From positions 1-51,365 of the forward strand of contig CAZCEC010000046.1 in assembly GCA_964497615.1 (NCBI GenBank): a DNA stretch of 51,365 nucleotides. Reading direction: 5' to 3'. Position 1 is the first letter of the stretch. Each line of letters starts with the position of its first letter. The position numbers were made by a program, and so were the translations under genes. The notes under the pieces are model-generated. The model saw nothing but the letters and a program-made list of their open reading frames with translations. It ran no database searches and was not told where the DNA came from. This stretch comes from CAZCEC01 sp964497615 (lineage in GTDB: Bacteria; Chloroflexota; Anaerolineae; Anaerolineales; UBA6663). Positions 7,681 through 15,307 of the stretch are shown piece by piece.

Positions 7681-9242
7681 TAAAAGACGGCCTCCGCCTT
7701 GCGCGCCTGCTTGTCTGGCAGGGGCACGGTGGCTGGGTCTACGCCGGCCATGAGCAGGCCCAGGTATTCCTTAGTGGCGATCTCGGCATCGACGATGGCG
7801 ACGATGCGGCCGCGGTACATCACAGCAATGCGGTCCGACAGCGCTAGGATCTCATCCAACTCGGACGAGATCAGCAGCACCGCCAGCCCGTTGTTGCGCT
7901 TCTCGACAATGCGGGCGTGGATGTATTCAATCGAGCCAACGTCCAGCCCGCGGGTGGGCTGCGACGCCACCAACAGCTTGGCGGGACGCGAGAATTCGCG
8001 GGCGATGATGACCTTCTGCTGGTTGCCGCCCGAGAGCGACCCGGCCGGCGTGTCGATGCCGGGCGTGCGCACATCGAACTGCTGCACGCGCTGGGCGGCG
8101 GCAGCGTCGATGGCCTCATCCTGCAGCACCACCCCGCGCGCAAACGGCGCCAGGTAGTAGGTGGACAGCACCATGTTGTCGCGGATGGGGTAGGGCAGCA
8201 CCAGGCCATCACGCTGGCGGTCCTCGGGCACGTGCGCCACGCCCAACTCCGTCACCTCGCGTGGAGAAGCGCGTGTGGTCTCAAACTGACCCACGTGGAT
8301 GCGCCCGGTCAGCACCGGCCGCATCCCGGTCACGGCCTCCACCAACTCGGTCTGGCCGTTGCCCTGCACCCCGGCCACCCCCAGCACCTCGCCCGCATGC
8401 ACTTCCAGCGAGACATTGTCCACCGCCAGGCTGTTGCGCTCGTCGAGCACTTCCAGGTTTTCGATCCGCAGCACCACCTCGCCCGGCTGGGCGGCGGCCT
8501 TCTGCACTTCCAGCGCCACCTCGCGCCCCACCATCATCGCGGCCAACTTGTGCTCAGTGGTCTCCGCCGGGCGGGTGCCGCCCACCACCGCGCCCAGACG
8601 CAACACGGTGATGCGGTCGGCAATCGCCATGACTTCTTTCAATTTGTGGGTGATGAAGATGATGGACTTGCCCTTGTCCACCAGGGAGCGAATGATCTTG
8701 AACAGCTCGGTCACTTCCTGGGGCGTCAGCACAGCCGTGGGCTCGTCCAGGATAAGGATATCGGCGTTGCGGAACAGCAGCTTGATGATCTCCACCCGCT
8801 GCTGAATGCCGACGGCCAGATCCTTGACGTGGGCCTCGGGGTCAACGGCCAGGCCGTACTGCTCCGAGATCTCGCGGATGCGGGCGGCGGCGCCTTTCCG
8901 GTCGAGGAAAGCACCGGCTTGGAGCATTTCCTCCCCCAGCATGACGTTTTCGGTAACGGTGAGCACGGGCACCAGCATGAAGTGCTGATGGACCATGCCA
9001 ATGCCGGCGGCGATGGCGTCGTTGGGGCTGGTGACCCGGATGGGTTGGCCGCGCACCAGCACCTCGCCCTCGTCCGGCTGATACAGCCCGTAGAGGATGT
9101 TCATCAAAGTGCTCTTGCCGGCCCCGTTCTCGCCCAGCAGCGCATGGATCTCGCTTGGTTCCAGGCTCAACGACACACGGTCATTAGCCAGCACGCCGGG
9201 GAAACGCTTGGTGATACCGCGAAGTTCCAGGATGGGTGTCAT
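7680..9242 (-). CDS. Nucleoside-type ABC transporter ATPase, two fused ATPase domains (NupO/YufO-like)
   Basis: This 520-residue protein has tandem ABC domains. Domain 1 has Walker A GENGAGKST (residues 37-45), the Q-loop QHFM, the signature LAVGIQQRVEI and Walker B ILILDEPTAVLT. Domain 2 has the relaxed Walker A GVQGNGQTE, the signature LSGGNQQKV and a degenerate Walker B in LLVASQPTRGLDVG. This one-intact, one-degenerate arrangement is normal for the sugar/nucleoside branch (RbsA, NupO). It energises the two permeases that follow. It is separated from the upstream BMP lipoprotein gene by 130 bp holding a strong hairpin. Confidence 0.92.
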   Translation of the reverse strand: MTPILELRGITKRFPGVLANDRVSLSLEPSEIHALLGENGAGKSTLMNILYGLYQPDEGEVLVRGQPIRVTSPNDAIAAGIGMVHQHFMLVPVLTVTENVMLGEEMLQAGAFLDRKGAAARIREISEQYGLAVDPEAHVKDLAVGIQQRVEIIKLLFRNADILILDEPTAVLTPQEVTELFKIIRSLVDKGKSIIFITHKLKEVMAIADRITVLRLGAVVGGTRPAETTEHKLAAMMVGREVALEVQKAAAQPGEVVLRIENLEVLDERNSLAVDNVSLEVHAGEVLGVAGVQGNGQTELVEAVTGMRPVLTGRIHVGQFETTRASPREVTELGVAHVPEDRQRDGLVLPYPIRDNMVLSTYYLAPFARGVVLQDEAIDAAAAQRVQQFDVRTPGIDTPAGSLSGGNQQKVIIAREFSRPAKLLVASQPTRGLDVGSIEYIHARIVEKRNNGLAVLLISSELDEILALSDRIAVMYRGRIVAIVDAEIATKEYLGLLMAGVDPATVPLPDKQARKAEAVF

Positions 9243-9312
9243 GCGGTTCGTTTAGGGTTGGAAAGTTGGGGACAATATACCACCGGGCACAAGGGAAGGC
9301 AATTTAAGCACA

Positions 9313-9344
9313 ACGGCGGCGTGCCCAGACAGGCACGCCGCCGT
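9313..9344 (-). terminator. Hairpin between the BMP lipoprotein and transporter ATPase genes
   Basis: ACGGCGGCGTGCC (9313-9325) and GGCACGCCGCCGT (9332-9344) form a perfect 13-bp stem with a 6-base loop. On the minus strand the stem is followed by a weakly T-rich TTGTGCTTAAATTG. Lying after the binding-protein gene and before the transporter genes, it probably lets most transcripts stop or be stabilised there, so that binding protein exceeds transporter. Confidence 0.7.
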
Positions 9345-9372
9345 CGTTATCGTTGGGGCTAAAGCGCAGGCT

Positions 9373-10455
9373 TTACGGCAGGGTGGCGATGTTGCCGGCG
9401 ATGATGTCGGCGCGAATCGCTTCCAACTCAGTCTGTACTTCAGCGGGCACCATCGAGCTCAGGCCGTAGAACGGGGCGATGTCAACGCCGCCGCTCTCCA
9501 GGTTGGCCACGTGTGTGCCGCCCGTGAAGGAGCCGTCGTCAATCGCGCGTACCGCGTCGAGCACGGTCACGTCCAGCTTCTTGAGCACGCTGGTCAGGAT
9601 GATATCGGTGTAGTCCGGGTTGGTGATGGTGCCGTCCACGTCTACCCAGATGACGTAGGCGTTGCCGCGCTCCTGCACGGCCGCCAGGGTGCCCAGGCCC
9701 ACCGGACCGGCCACGGGCAGGATGATGTCGGCGCCTTCGTCCATCAGCGTCTCGGCCATGCGGCGGCCGTCGTCGGTGCTCTCAAAGTTGCCGGTGAACA
9801 AGCCGCCCTCGCGGTCGGCCGGGTCCCAGCCCAGCACCTGCACGTCATCGCCGTGCACTTCATTGTAGTGCGCCACGCCCAGGGCAAAGCCGTCCATGAA
9901 GTCCACCACCGGCGGGATGTTGATGCCGCCGTAGGTGCCCACGATGCCGGTCTGGGTGGCGGAAGCGGCGGCGTAGCCCGCCATGAAGGCGGCTTCGCTC
10001 ACGGCATAAACCTGGCCAATGACATTGTCGAAGGGTGGGTCATAGGCAAAGTCGAGGATGATGAACTTCTGATCGGGGTTGGCGGTCGCGGCGGCCGAGG
10101 TGGCATCGCCGAATAGGAAGCCGACCGTGACGATCAGGTCGCAGTTGGACTGCAGGAATTCGTTGATGTTCTTCTCGTAGTCGGTCTGCTGCTGCGACTC
10201 GAGCACGGTGCCTTCCCAGCCATACTCGCTCTGGGCTTGCTGCACGCCGCTGTAGGCCAACTGATTGAACGACTTGTCGTCCACGCCGCCCACGTCGGTC
10301 ACCTGGCACACCTTCTTGGCGGGCACAGCCGTGGCCGGCACCGCGGTGGGGGCTGGGGTGGCGGTGGGCGGGGCCACGGTGGCCGGGGTGCACGCGGCCA
10401 GGACAAGCGACACAAACACCAGGCCGGTGACAAGCTTAAACAAAGTCTTCTTCAT
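9373..10455 (-). CDS. BMP-family substrate-binding lipoprotein (nucleoside type)
   Basis: This 360-residue BmpA/Med-family protein starts with a lipoprotein signal peptide ending LVLAAC (lipidated C22). A Thr/Pro/Ala linker typical of secreted proteins in this window follows. The mature domain shows the family features: VTDVGGVDDKSFNQLAY, EKNINEFLQSNCDLIVTVGF and a late DVDGTITNPDY segment. It captures ligand outside the membrane for the downstream ATPase and permeases. The ATG at 10455 is chosen because of a strong GGAGGAG ribosome binding site and the signal peptide that starts there. A longer in-frame start would remove the signal peptide from the N-terminus. Confidence 0.92.
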   Translation of the reverse strand: MKKTLFKLVTGLVFVSLVLAACTPATVAPPTATPAPTAVPATAVPAKKVCQVTDVGGVDDKSFNQLAYSGVQQAQSEYGWEGTVLESQQQTDYEKNINEFLQSNCDLIVTVGFLFGDATSAAATANPDQKFIILDFAYDPPFDNVIGQVYAVSEAAFMAGYAAASATQTGIVGTYGGINIPPVVDFMDGFALGVAHYNEVHGDDVQVLGWDPADREGGLFTGNFESTDDGRRMAETLMDEGADIILPVAGPVGLGTLAAVQERGNAYVIWVDVDGTITNPDYTDIILTSVLKKLDVTVLDAVRAIDDGSFTGGTHVANLESGGVDIAPFYGLSSMVPAEVQTELEAIRADIIAGNIATLP

Positions 10456-10517
10456 CTTCTCCTCCAAGAGAATGGGGTTTGCAGGTCTATGTGGTTTCGG
10501 CAGCACTGTTGAGTGAG

Positions 10518-10531
10518 GGTGACCGGTCACC
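10518..10531. promoter_or_regulatory. 14-bp perfect palindrome upstream of the BMP gene (possible operator)
   Basis: GGTGACCGGTCACC is fully self-complementary and lies 63 bases upstream of the BMP start in the 225-bp gap after ribokinase. No other copy was noticed in the window. A repressor site is a reasonable guess. No regulator gene adjoins it. Confidence 0.45.
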
Positions 10532-10680
10532 TCCTTATGCATCAAATCAGTGTCAGCGGTCCAAATTCTGGGGTCAAGCCAATTCACCTGCGAATGCCGT
10601 CGGATGGTGGATGCCTCGATTATAACGCAAAGCACCGGCTACACAAGACCGGCAGAAAGTAGTGTGATCACCCTGGAATA

Positions 10681-11604
10681 TTATGTCGCGCCAAGCGCCG
10701 CCACCTCGGCGCGCGTGGGCAGCGCCGGAATCACTCCCAGCCGGGTAACGGCCAGCGCCCCCGCGTGTGTCGCGAACCGTACGGCGTCAAGCAGGGGTTG
10801 CCCTTCCGCCAGCGCTACCCCCAACGCGCAAGTGAAGGCGTCGCCCGCGCCTGTGGTATCCACCACAGGCACCGAAACGCCGGGGACATGCTGCGTGGCG
10901 CCGTCCGCCGTCACCACGAGTGCGCCGCGGCTGCCCCGCGTCACCACCACTTGCCGCACGCCCCGCCGCTGGAGGGCATGGGCCAATTCCACGGTCTCAG
11001 CGGGGTCGTCCGGCGCCAATCCAGAGAGAATGCGCAGTTCGCTCTCGTTGGGCGTGAGCACATCCACCGCGCCCAGCAGATCATCGCTCAGAGGCTGTGC
11101 CGGGGCAGGATTGAGAATGGACGTCACCCCATGCTCTCTGGCCAGCACCATCGCGCGCGCGGCGGTGGCGGGGTTGATCTCCAGCACCGTGAGCACAGCC
11201 TGGCTGCCGGCAATCAGGTCTTCCGCGGCGTCCACATCGGCTGGGGAGAGCAGGTGGTTAGCGCCCATGTCGAGCACAATGTGATTCTCGCCCGCCGCGT
11301 TGAGGGTAATAAAGCCAACGCCCGTGTTGCGCTCGGCGGTGCGTCGCAGGTGCGTCGTGCCCACGCCCTCACGCTGGTAGAGGTCCACCGCCACATCGCC
11401 GAACAGGTCCTGGCCGATGACGGCCACCAGATGGCTCTCGGCGCCCAGCCGCGCCGCGCCCACGGCCTGGTTGGAGCCTTTGCCCCCCGGCCCCATGTCG
11501 AAATCCGACCCGATCAGGGTCTCACCCGCCACCGGGAATCGCGGCGCGCGGAGCGTCAGGCCCACGGCGAAGGAACCGACAACTGTGATCTTAGGACGAG
11601 CCAA
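10681..11604 (-). CDS. rbsK: Ribokinase (PfkB family)
   Basis: This 307-residue cytosolic sugar kinase converts ribose to ribose 5-phosphate. It has the N-terminal GGKGSNQAVGAARLG motif and the ATP/anion-hole motif VVDTTGAGDAF near residue 245, with the catalytic aspartate of GAGD. NPAPAQPL and LTPNESEL are typical of ribokinases rather than fructokinases. The start is a TTG at 11604 with GGAG 8 bases upstream. It lies 87 bp after the nucleoside hydrolase gene, whose reaction releases ribose, so the two steps are consecutive. The substrate assignment is supported by context but not proven. Confidence 0.87.
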   Translation of the reverse strand: MARPKITVVGSFAVGLTLRAPRFPVAGETLIGSDFDMGPGGKGSNQAVGAARLGAESHLVAVIGQDLFGDVAVDLYQREGVGTTHLRRTAERNTGVGFITLNAAGENHIVLDMGANHLLSPADVDAAEDLIAGSQAVLTVLEINPATAARAMVLAREHGVTSILNPAPAQPLSDDLLGAVDVLTPNESELRILSGLAPDDPAETVELAHALQRRGVRQVVVTRGSRGALVVTADGATQHVPGVSVPVVDTTGAGDAFTCALGVALAEGQPLLDAVRFATHAGALAVTRLGVIPALPTRAEVAALGAT

Positions 11605-11655
11605 CGCTTTTCTCCAATGGGTACGAGGCGTCGCAGGGCAACCCAGGTCGCTGTG

Positions 11656-11691
11656 CCCCTTATACCCTTCAGACCCTTTATGCCCTTTCAG
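11656..11691. repeat. Four-unit 9-bp-period array abutting the nucleoside hydrolase stop
   Basis: Plus-strand blocks CCCCTTATA, CCCTTCAGA, CCCTTTATG and CCCTTTCAG run exactly up to the stop codon of the minus-strand gene (11692-11694). On the mRNA the array is purine-rich. Confidence 0.7.
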
Positions 11692-12615
11692 TTAGCGCGC
11701 CCACGCCTCCAGCATGTACTCATAGAACGCCGCCTTGTCCACCGTCTCCAGCGCCTGGATTTTCTTGCCGCCCGGCTGCACCAGGGTGCGCCCCTGGCTA
11801 AGGCCGGTGGGGACGATGACGGTCTCATACTCGCGCAGGGTGAAGAGGTCGGGGCGGCCCAGGTAGGCGGTGGTGAGCACGTCCCAGAAGAAATAGTCCT
11901 GATGGGTGACGAGGGCGTAGCACTGGCCCGCGAAATCGGAGAGCGGATAGCGCCGGTTGCGGGCGATGGTGCGCACAAACTCCGCCGTCACTGGTACGTT
12001 GTTGGTGATGTCCAGCGGGCAGATGATCAGGGGAATATCGGTCTGCCAGATTTGGTGGGCGGCCGGCGGGTCCCAATAGACGTTCCACTCCGCGGTGAGG
12101 TCCTGGCCGCCTTCGAGGATGGGGTCCACATTGCCAGGGACGTTCAGCGCGCCGCCCATCCACAGAATTTCCTTGATCTTCGGCTGAATGCCAGGGTCAA
12201 GATCGAGCGCGGCGGCCACGGTAGTCAGAGGGCCAGTGACCAACAGCGTGACCGGCTCGGGCGCCTCGCGCAGCACGCGGGCCATAAAGACCTGCCCGGT
12301 TTCGGCGGCCAGCGGCGTGCGCGGCTCGCCGTGCTCGTTCAGGATCGGGAAGTTGTCAATCGTGAAGGCGTCGCGGCGGAAGATGCGGGGGAAGGGGTTG
12401 AGGCCGCGCACGGTGCTCTCGGCCACCGGCACGTCAGTGCGGCCCATCAGGTCCAGGATTTTGCGGGTGGCACTGACGGCCGGCTGGATATAGCAGTCGG
12501 CCGGGGTGACGACAATGCCCAGCAGGCGGACGTGCTCCATCGTGAGCAACAACACGGTGGACAGGTAGTCGTCCACCCCGCCGTCGTGATCCATCAACAC
12601 AAGTTTGTCGGTCAT
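11692..12615 (-). CDS. Nucleoside hydrolase (inosine/uridine-preferring type)
   Basis: This 307-residue enzyme cleaves the N-glycosidic bond of nucleosides to give base and ribose. It has the family calcium/ribose motif DxDxxxDD as D9-H-D11-GGV-D15-D16, followed by LLVTGPLTTVAAAL, a WMGGALN segment and a terminal active-site region EWNVYWDPPAA. Length and motif order match the IunH/RihA family. A -10 box lies 36 bases upstream of the ATG. Ribokinase and the nucleoside-type ABC importer follow in the same direction, making this the first enzymatic step of a salvage route. Substrate preference cannot be read from sequence. Confidence 0.9.
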   Translation of the reverse strand: MTDKLVLMDHDGGVDDYLSTVLLLTMEHVRLLGIVVTPADCYIQPAVSATRKILDLMGRTDVPVAESTVRGLNPFPRIFRRDAFTIDNFPILNEHGEPRTPLAAETGQVFMARVLREAPEPVTLLVTGPLTTVAAALDLDPGIQPKIKEILWMGGALNVPGNVDPILEGGQDLTAEWNVYWDPPAAHQIWQTDIPLIICPLDITNNVPVTAEFVRTIARNRRYPLSDFAGQCYALVTHQDYFFWDVLTTAYLGRPDLFTLREYETVIVPTGLSQGRTLVQPGGKKIQALETVDKAAFYEYMLEAWAR

Positions 12616-12650
12616 GCGCCCTTGTCCTGTGCGAAAGATGAGAGGCCGGC

Positions 12651-12656
12651 ATTATA
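12651..12656 (-). promoter_or_regulatory. -10 box (TATAAT) of the nucleoside salvage genes
   Basis: TATAAT on the minus strand lies 35 bases before the nucleoside hydrolase ATG (12615), in the 44-bp gap after the sugar dehydrogenase gene. No good -35 is seen. AAGGG precedes the start codon. Confidence 0.5.
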
Positions 12657-12659
12657 GCG

Positions 12660-13982
12660 TCAGTTGCGGACGAGGCGGTAGATGCCGCCACCGCTCAGGT
12701 CCGTGAGGTAAAGCTCGCCAGCCTCGTCCTCGCCGAACGAGCTGAGCGTAAAGCCGGTCTGCGCCCAGGTAATCACCTGCCGCCCGCCCTCGCCCGGCAG
12801 GAGCGCCCAGATCGTGCCCGCGCACACATCACCGTAGAAGTACACCCCATTCAACTCCGGTAAGCTCGGGCCGCGATAGACGTAGCCGCCTGTCACCGAG
12901 CAGCCGCCCGTGGCGGACTGCGCGTACTCGGCAATCGGCTCCACCAACGCCTCCCCTACCGGCGGTTGGCCCTCGAAGGCGTGCAGCCCTTCAAAGTAGT
13001 CCCAGCCATAGTTGAGGCCCCCGGTGCCTGCGGGCTGGAAATTCACTTCCTCGTAGGCGTTCTGCCCCACATCGGCAATGTACAGGTCGCCGGTGAGCCG
13101 GTCAAAGCTCCAGCGCCACGGGTTGCGCAGGCCCCAGGCCCAAATCTCCCACCGGGCGTCGTCGCGCCCCACGAATGGATTGTCCGGCGGCACGCTGTAC
13201 GGCGCCTCGTCGCCGCTGATGTCCAGCCGCAGCATCTTGCCCAGCAGCGTGTTCAGGTTCTGAGCGCGGCCCTCCGGGTCGCCACCCGAACCGCCATCGC
13301 CCAGGCCGATGTACAAGTGGCCGTCCGGCCCGAAGCCAATGCCGCCGCCGTTGTGGTTGGGGTACGGCTGATCGACCGCCAGCACCGTGACACAGCTTTG
13401 GGCCTCGGCCACGTTCGGGTCTGCTTCCGACACCTGGCAGCGCTCAATCTGCGAATCGCCAGCCGCGTCGGTAAAGGAGATAAAGAACTCGCCATTCTCA
13501 GCGTAGTCCGGGTGAAAGGCCAGGCCCAATAGCCCGCGTTCATAGGCGAGGCTGATCTTTCCGGCGATGTTCAGGAAGGGTGTTGGCAGGGTCTGACCAT
13601 CCTGGACCACGTGGATGCCGCCGGTCTGCTCCACCACGAACAGCCGGCCGCTGCCGTCCCCGGCGTGCGTCACCAGCAAGGGCTGAGAGAATCCGTCCGC
13701 GACAAGCGTAAACGAGTAGGCGGCTGGGTCGGGCGGGAGTGCGGGCAGGTCGCTGGGTGGCGGCGTTAGCGTGGGTTCAATCGGCGCAGTCGCAGGCACG
13801 TCGGTTGGGGGCGTGTGTGTGGGCGGAACAGGGCTTGGGGCCGGCTCGGTGGGGGGCAACTGCGTCGGCGCGGCGGTGGGCCGCTGGGTGGCGGCCGGCG
13901 GCGCGGTGGGCGTCGCCGTGGCAGTGGTGCAGGCCGCAAGCACAGTGCTCAAAAGGACCAGCAGGCGGACAGTCTTGTTCAT
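12660..13982 (-). CDS. Secreted lipoprotein PQQ-type sugar dehydrogenase (GDH/sorbosone dehydrogenase family)
   Basis: This 440-residue protein has a lipoprotein signal (lipidated C18, STVLAAC), a Thr/Pro linker of about 70 residues, and a beta-propeller of the glucose/sorbosone dehydrogenase (Yli/HHIP-like) family. Diagnostic segments are ERGLLGLAFHPDY, GGGIGFGPDGHLYIGLGDGG, LRNPWRWSFD and IADVGQNAYEEVN. It is probably anchored outside the membrane and oxidises an aldose, possibly with PQQ. No PQQ biosynthesis gene is in the window, and many homologues are uncharacterised, so the activity is tentative. Its start overlaps the murJ stop (ATGA). Confidence 0.85.
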   Translation of the reverse strand: MNKTVRLLVLLSTVLAACTTATATPTAPPAATQRPTAAPTQLPPTEPAPSPVPPTHTPPTDVPATAPIEPTLTPPPSDLPALPPDPAAYSFTLVADGFSQPLLVTHAGDGSGRLFVVEQTGGIHVVQDGQTLPTPFLNIAGKISLAYERGLLGLAFHPDYAENGEFFISFTDAAGDSQIERCQVSEADPNVAEAQSCVTVLAVDQPYPNHNGGGIGFGPDGHLYIGLGDGGSGGDPEGRAQNLNTLLGKMLRLDISGDEAPYSVPPDNPFVGRDDARWEIWAWGLRNPWRWSFDRLTGDLYIADVGQNAYEEVNFQPAGTGGLNYGWDYFEGLHAFEGQPPVGEALVEPIAEYAQSATGGCSVTGGYVYRGPSLPELNGVYFYGDVCAGTIWALLPGEGGRQVITWAQTGFTLSSFGEDEAGELYLTDLSGGGIYRLVRN

Positions 13983-15307
13983 AGGATTTTTCTCCGATAC
14001 AGAATCACCAGCATCAGCGCGGCTTCGGTGGAGAAGGCCAGGCTGTTCGCCAGCGCCAGCCCCGCAAAGCCCATCACCTCGCTGAGCACCACGCCCAGCC
14101 CGACGTAAAGCCCGAGAGTGACCGCCGCCAGCCAGAGCGGGGTGCGCGCGTCCTGGTGAGCATAGAAGGTGCGAGCGGCCACGTCCACCAGCGAGTGGCC
14201 CAACAATCCCACCAGGAACATGCGTGAAGCCAGGATCACCAGTTCCGAGTCATCCGCCGTGAAAGCCCGGCCCTCAAAGACGAGCCGGATGGCTGGCCGC
14301 ACCAGCACCAGACTGAGCAAGGTGAGCGGAACGAGTACAACTACCAGCACCCCCACCGCCCGCCGCAGCAGCCGGCGCAGGCCGTCCCGGTCGCCGCGCG
14401 CCACCTGCTCGGAGAGCGTGGGCAAAAGCGCCGTGCCCGCCGCCGTGCCGATGACGGTTTCCGGCAACTGCATGATGAGCCAGCCATACGCCAGCGCCGA
14501 CACTGCGCCCGCGCCCAGGTGCGAGGCCAGGTTGTCGTTGGCGATGAAGATGAGGTTGAGCAGGCCCAGGGTGAGGATGCGCGGCCCCATCAGGCGCAGC
14601 ACGCGCCGCACCGCTGGGTCCTGCACCGTCAGTTGGGGCGTCCAGCGGAATTGATACCGGATCAGGCCCGGCACCTGAATGGCGAGGTGCAGCGCCGCGC
14701 CCAAAATGACGCCGTAGGCCAGGCCGTGAATGCCCAGCGCCGGGCTGAGGACCGTCACCCCGACGATCTGGCCCACGTTGTAGAGCACCGGCGCGATGGC
14801 GGGCAGCAGGAAGTGCTGGTTCGATTGCAGCGCCCCCATCGTCAGGCCGCTGATGGAGAAGAGCAGGGTGGCGATCAGGTTGATGCGCATCAACTCGGCG
14901 ACCAGTTCCTGCTGGGGCAGTTCGAAGCCCGGCGCGACGATGGACTGCACGAAGAACAGCGGGTTGACCGCCAGGAGCGCCGCGCCGGCCGCGGTGACGA
15001 CAAATGCCAGGTTGGCGACGAGCGAGAAAAGCCGCCACGCCGCCGGCCGCCCCTCGCGGCCGAGCGTCTCGGTGAGCACCGGGATAAAGGCCATCGCCAG
15101 CGCCCCGCCGGAGATGAGGGCAAAGAGCAGGTCAGGCAGGTTGTTGGCGGTGTTGTAAGCGTCGAGGACGGGGTCGAGGCCAAAGTAGCGCGCGACGAGG
15201 ATCTGGCGCGCCAGGGCCACGAGCTTGTCCACGCCGAAGAAGGCGCCGACGAGGAGCGAGGCGTTGAGCACCCGGCGCGCTTCGGCCGGCAGGCGAGCGA
15301 GGATCAT
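13979..15307 (-). CDS. murJ: Lipid II flippase MurJ (MviN family)
   Basis: This 442-residue polytopic membrane protein of the MOP superfamily moves lipid II across the membrane for peptidoglycan synthesis. Typical segments are VDKLVALARQILVARYFG near the start, YNTANNLPDLLFALISGGAL and RTFYAHQDARTPLWLA late in the protein. The ATG at 15307 is chosen because it overlaps the upstream TGA (ATGA) and yields the usual N-terminus. A longer frame back to 15355 lies inside the upstream gene. It is co-transcribed between a cell-wall-type peptidase gene and the sugar dehydrogenase gene. Confidence 0.9.
   Translation of the reverse strand: MILARLPAEARRVLNASLLVGAFFGVDKLVALARQILVARYFGLDPVLDAYNTANNLPDLLFALISGGALAMAFIPVLTETLGREGRPAAWRLFSLVANLAFVVTAAGAALLAVNPLFFVQSIVAPGFELPQQELVAELMRINLIATLLFSISGLTMGALQSNQHFLLPAIAPVLYNVGQIVGVTVLSPALGIHGLAYGVILGAALHLAIQVPGLIRYQFRWTPQLTVQDPAVRRVLRLMGPRILTLGLLNLIFIANDNLASHLGAGAVSALAYGWLIMQLPETVIGTAAGTALLPTLSEQVARGDRDGLRRLLRRAVGVLVVVLVPLTLLSLVLVRPAIRLVFEGRAFTADDSELVILASRMFLVGLLGHSLVDVAARTFYAHQDARTPLWLAAVTLGLYVGLGVVLSEVMGFAGLALANSLAFSTEAALMLVILYRRKIL

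Noticed and set aside
9373..10635. Start of the BMP lipoprotein at an upstream codon near 10635
   Set aside because: It would put 60 residues before a clear lipoprotein signal peptide. The ATG at 10455 has a strong ribosome binding site.
10456..10680. Purine riboswitch before the BMP gene
   Set aside because: I looked for the conserved purine-aptamer loop words and did not find them. The visible structure is only a 14-bp palindrome.
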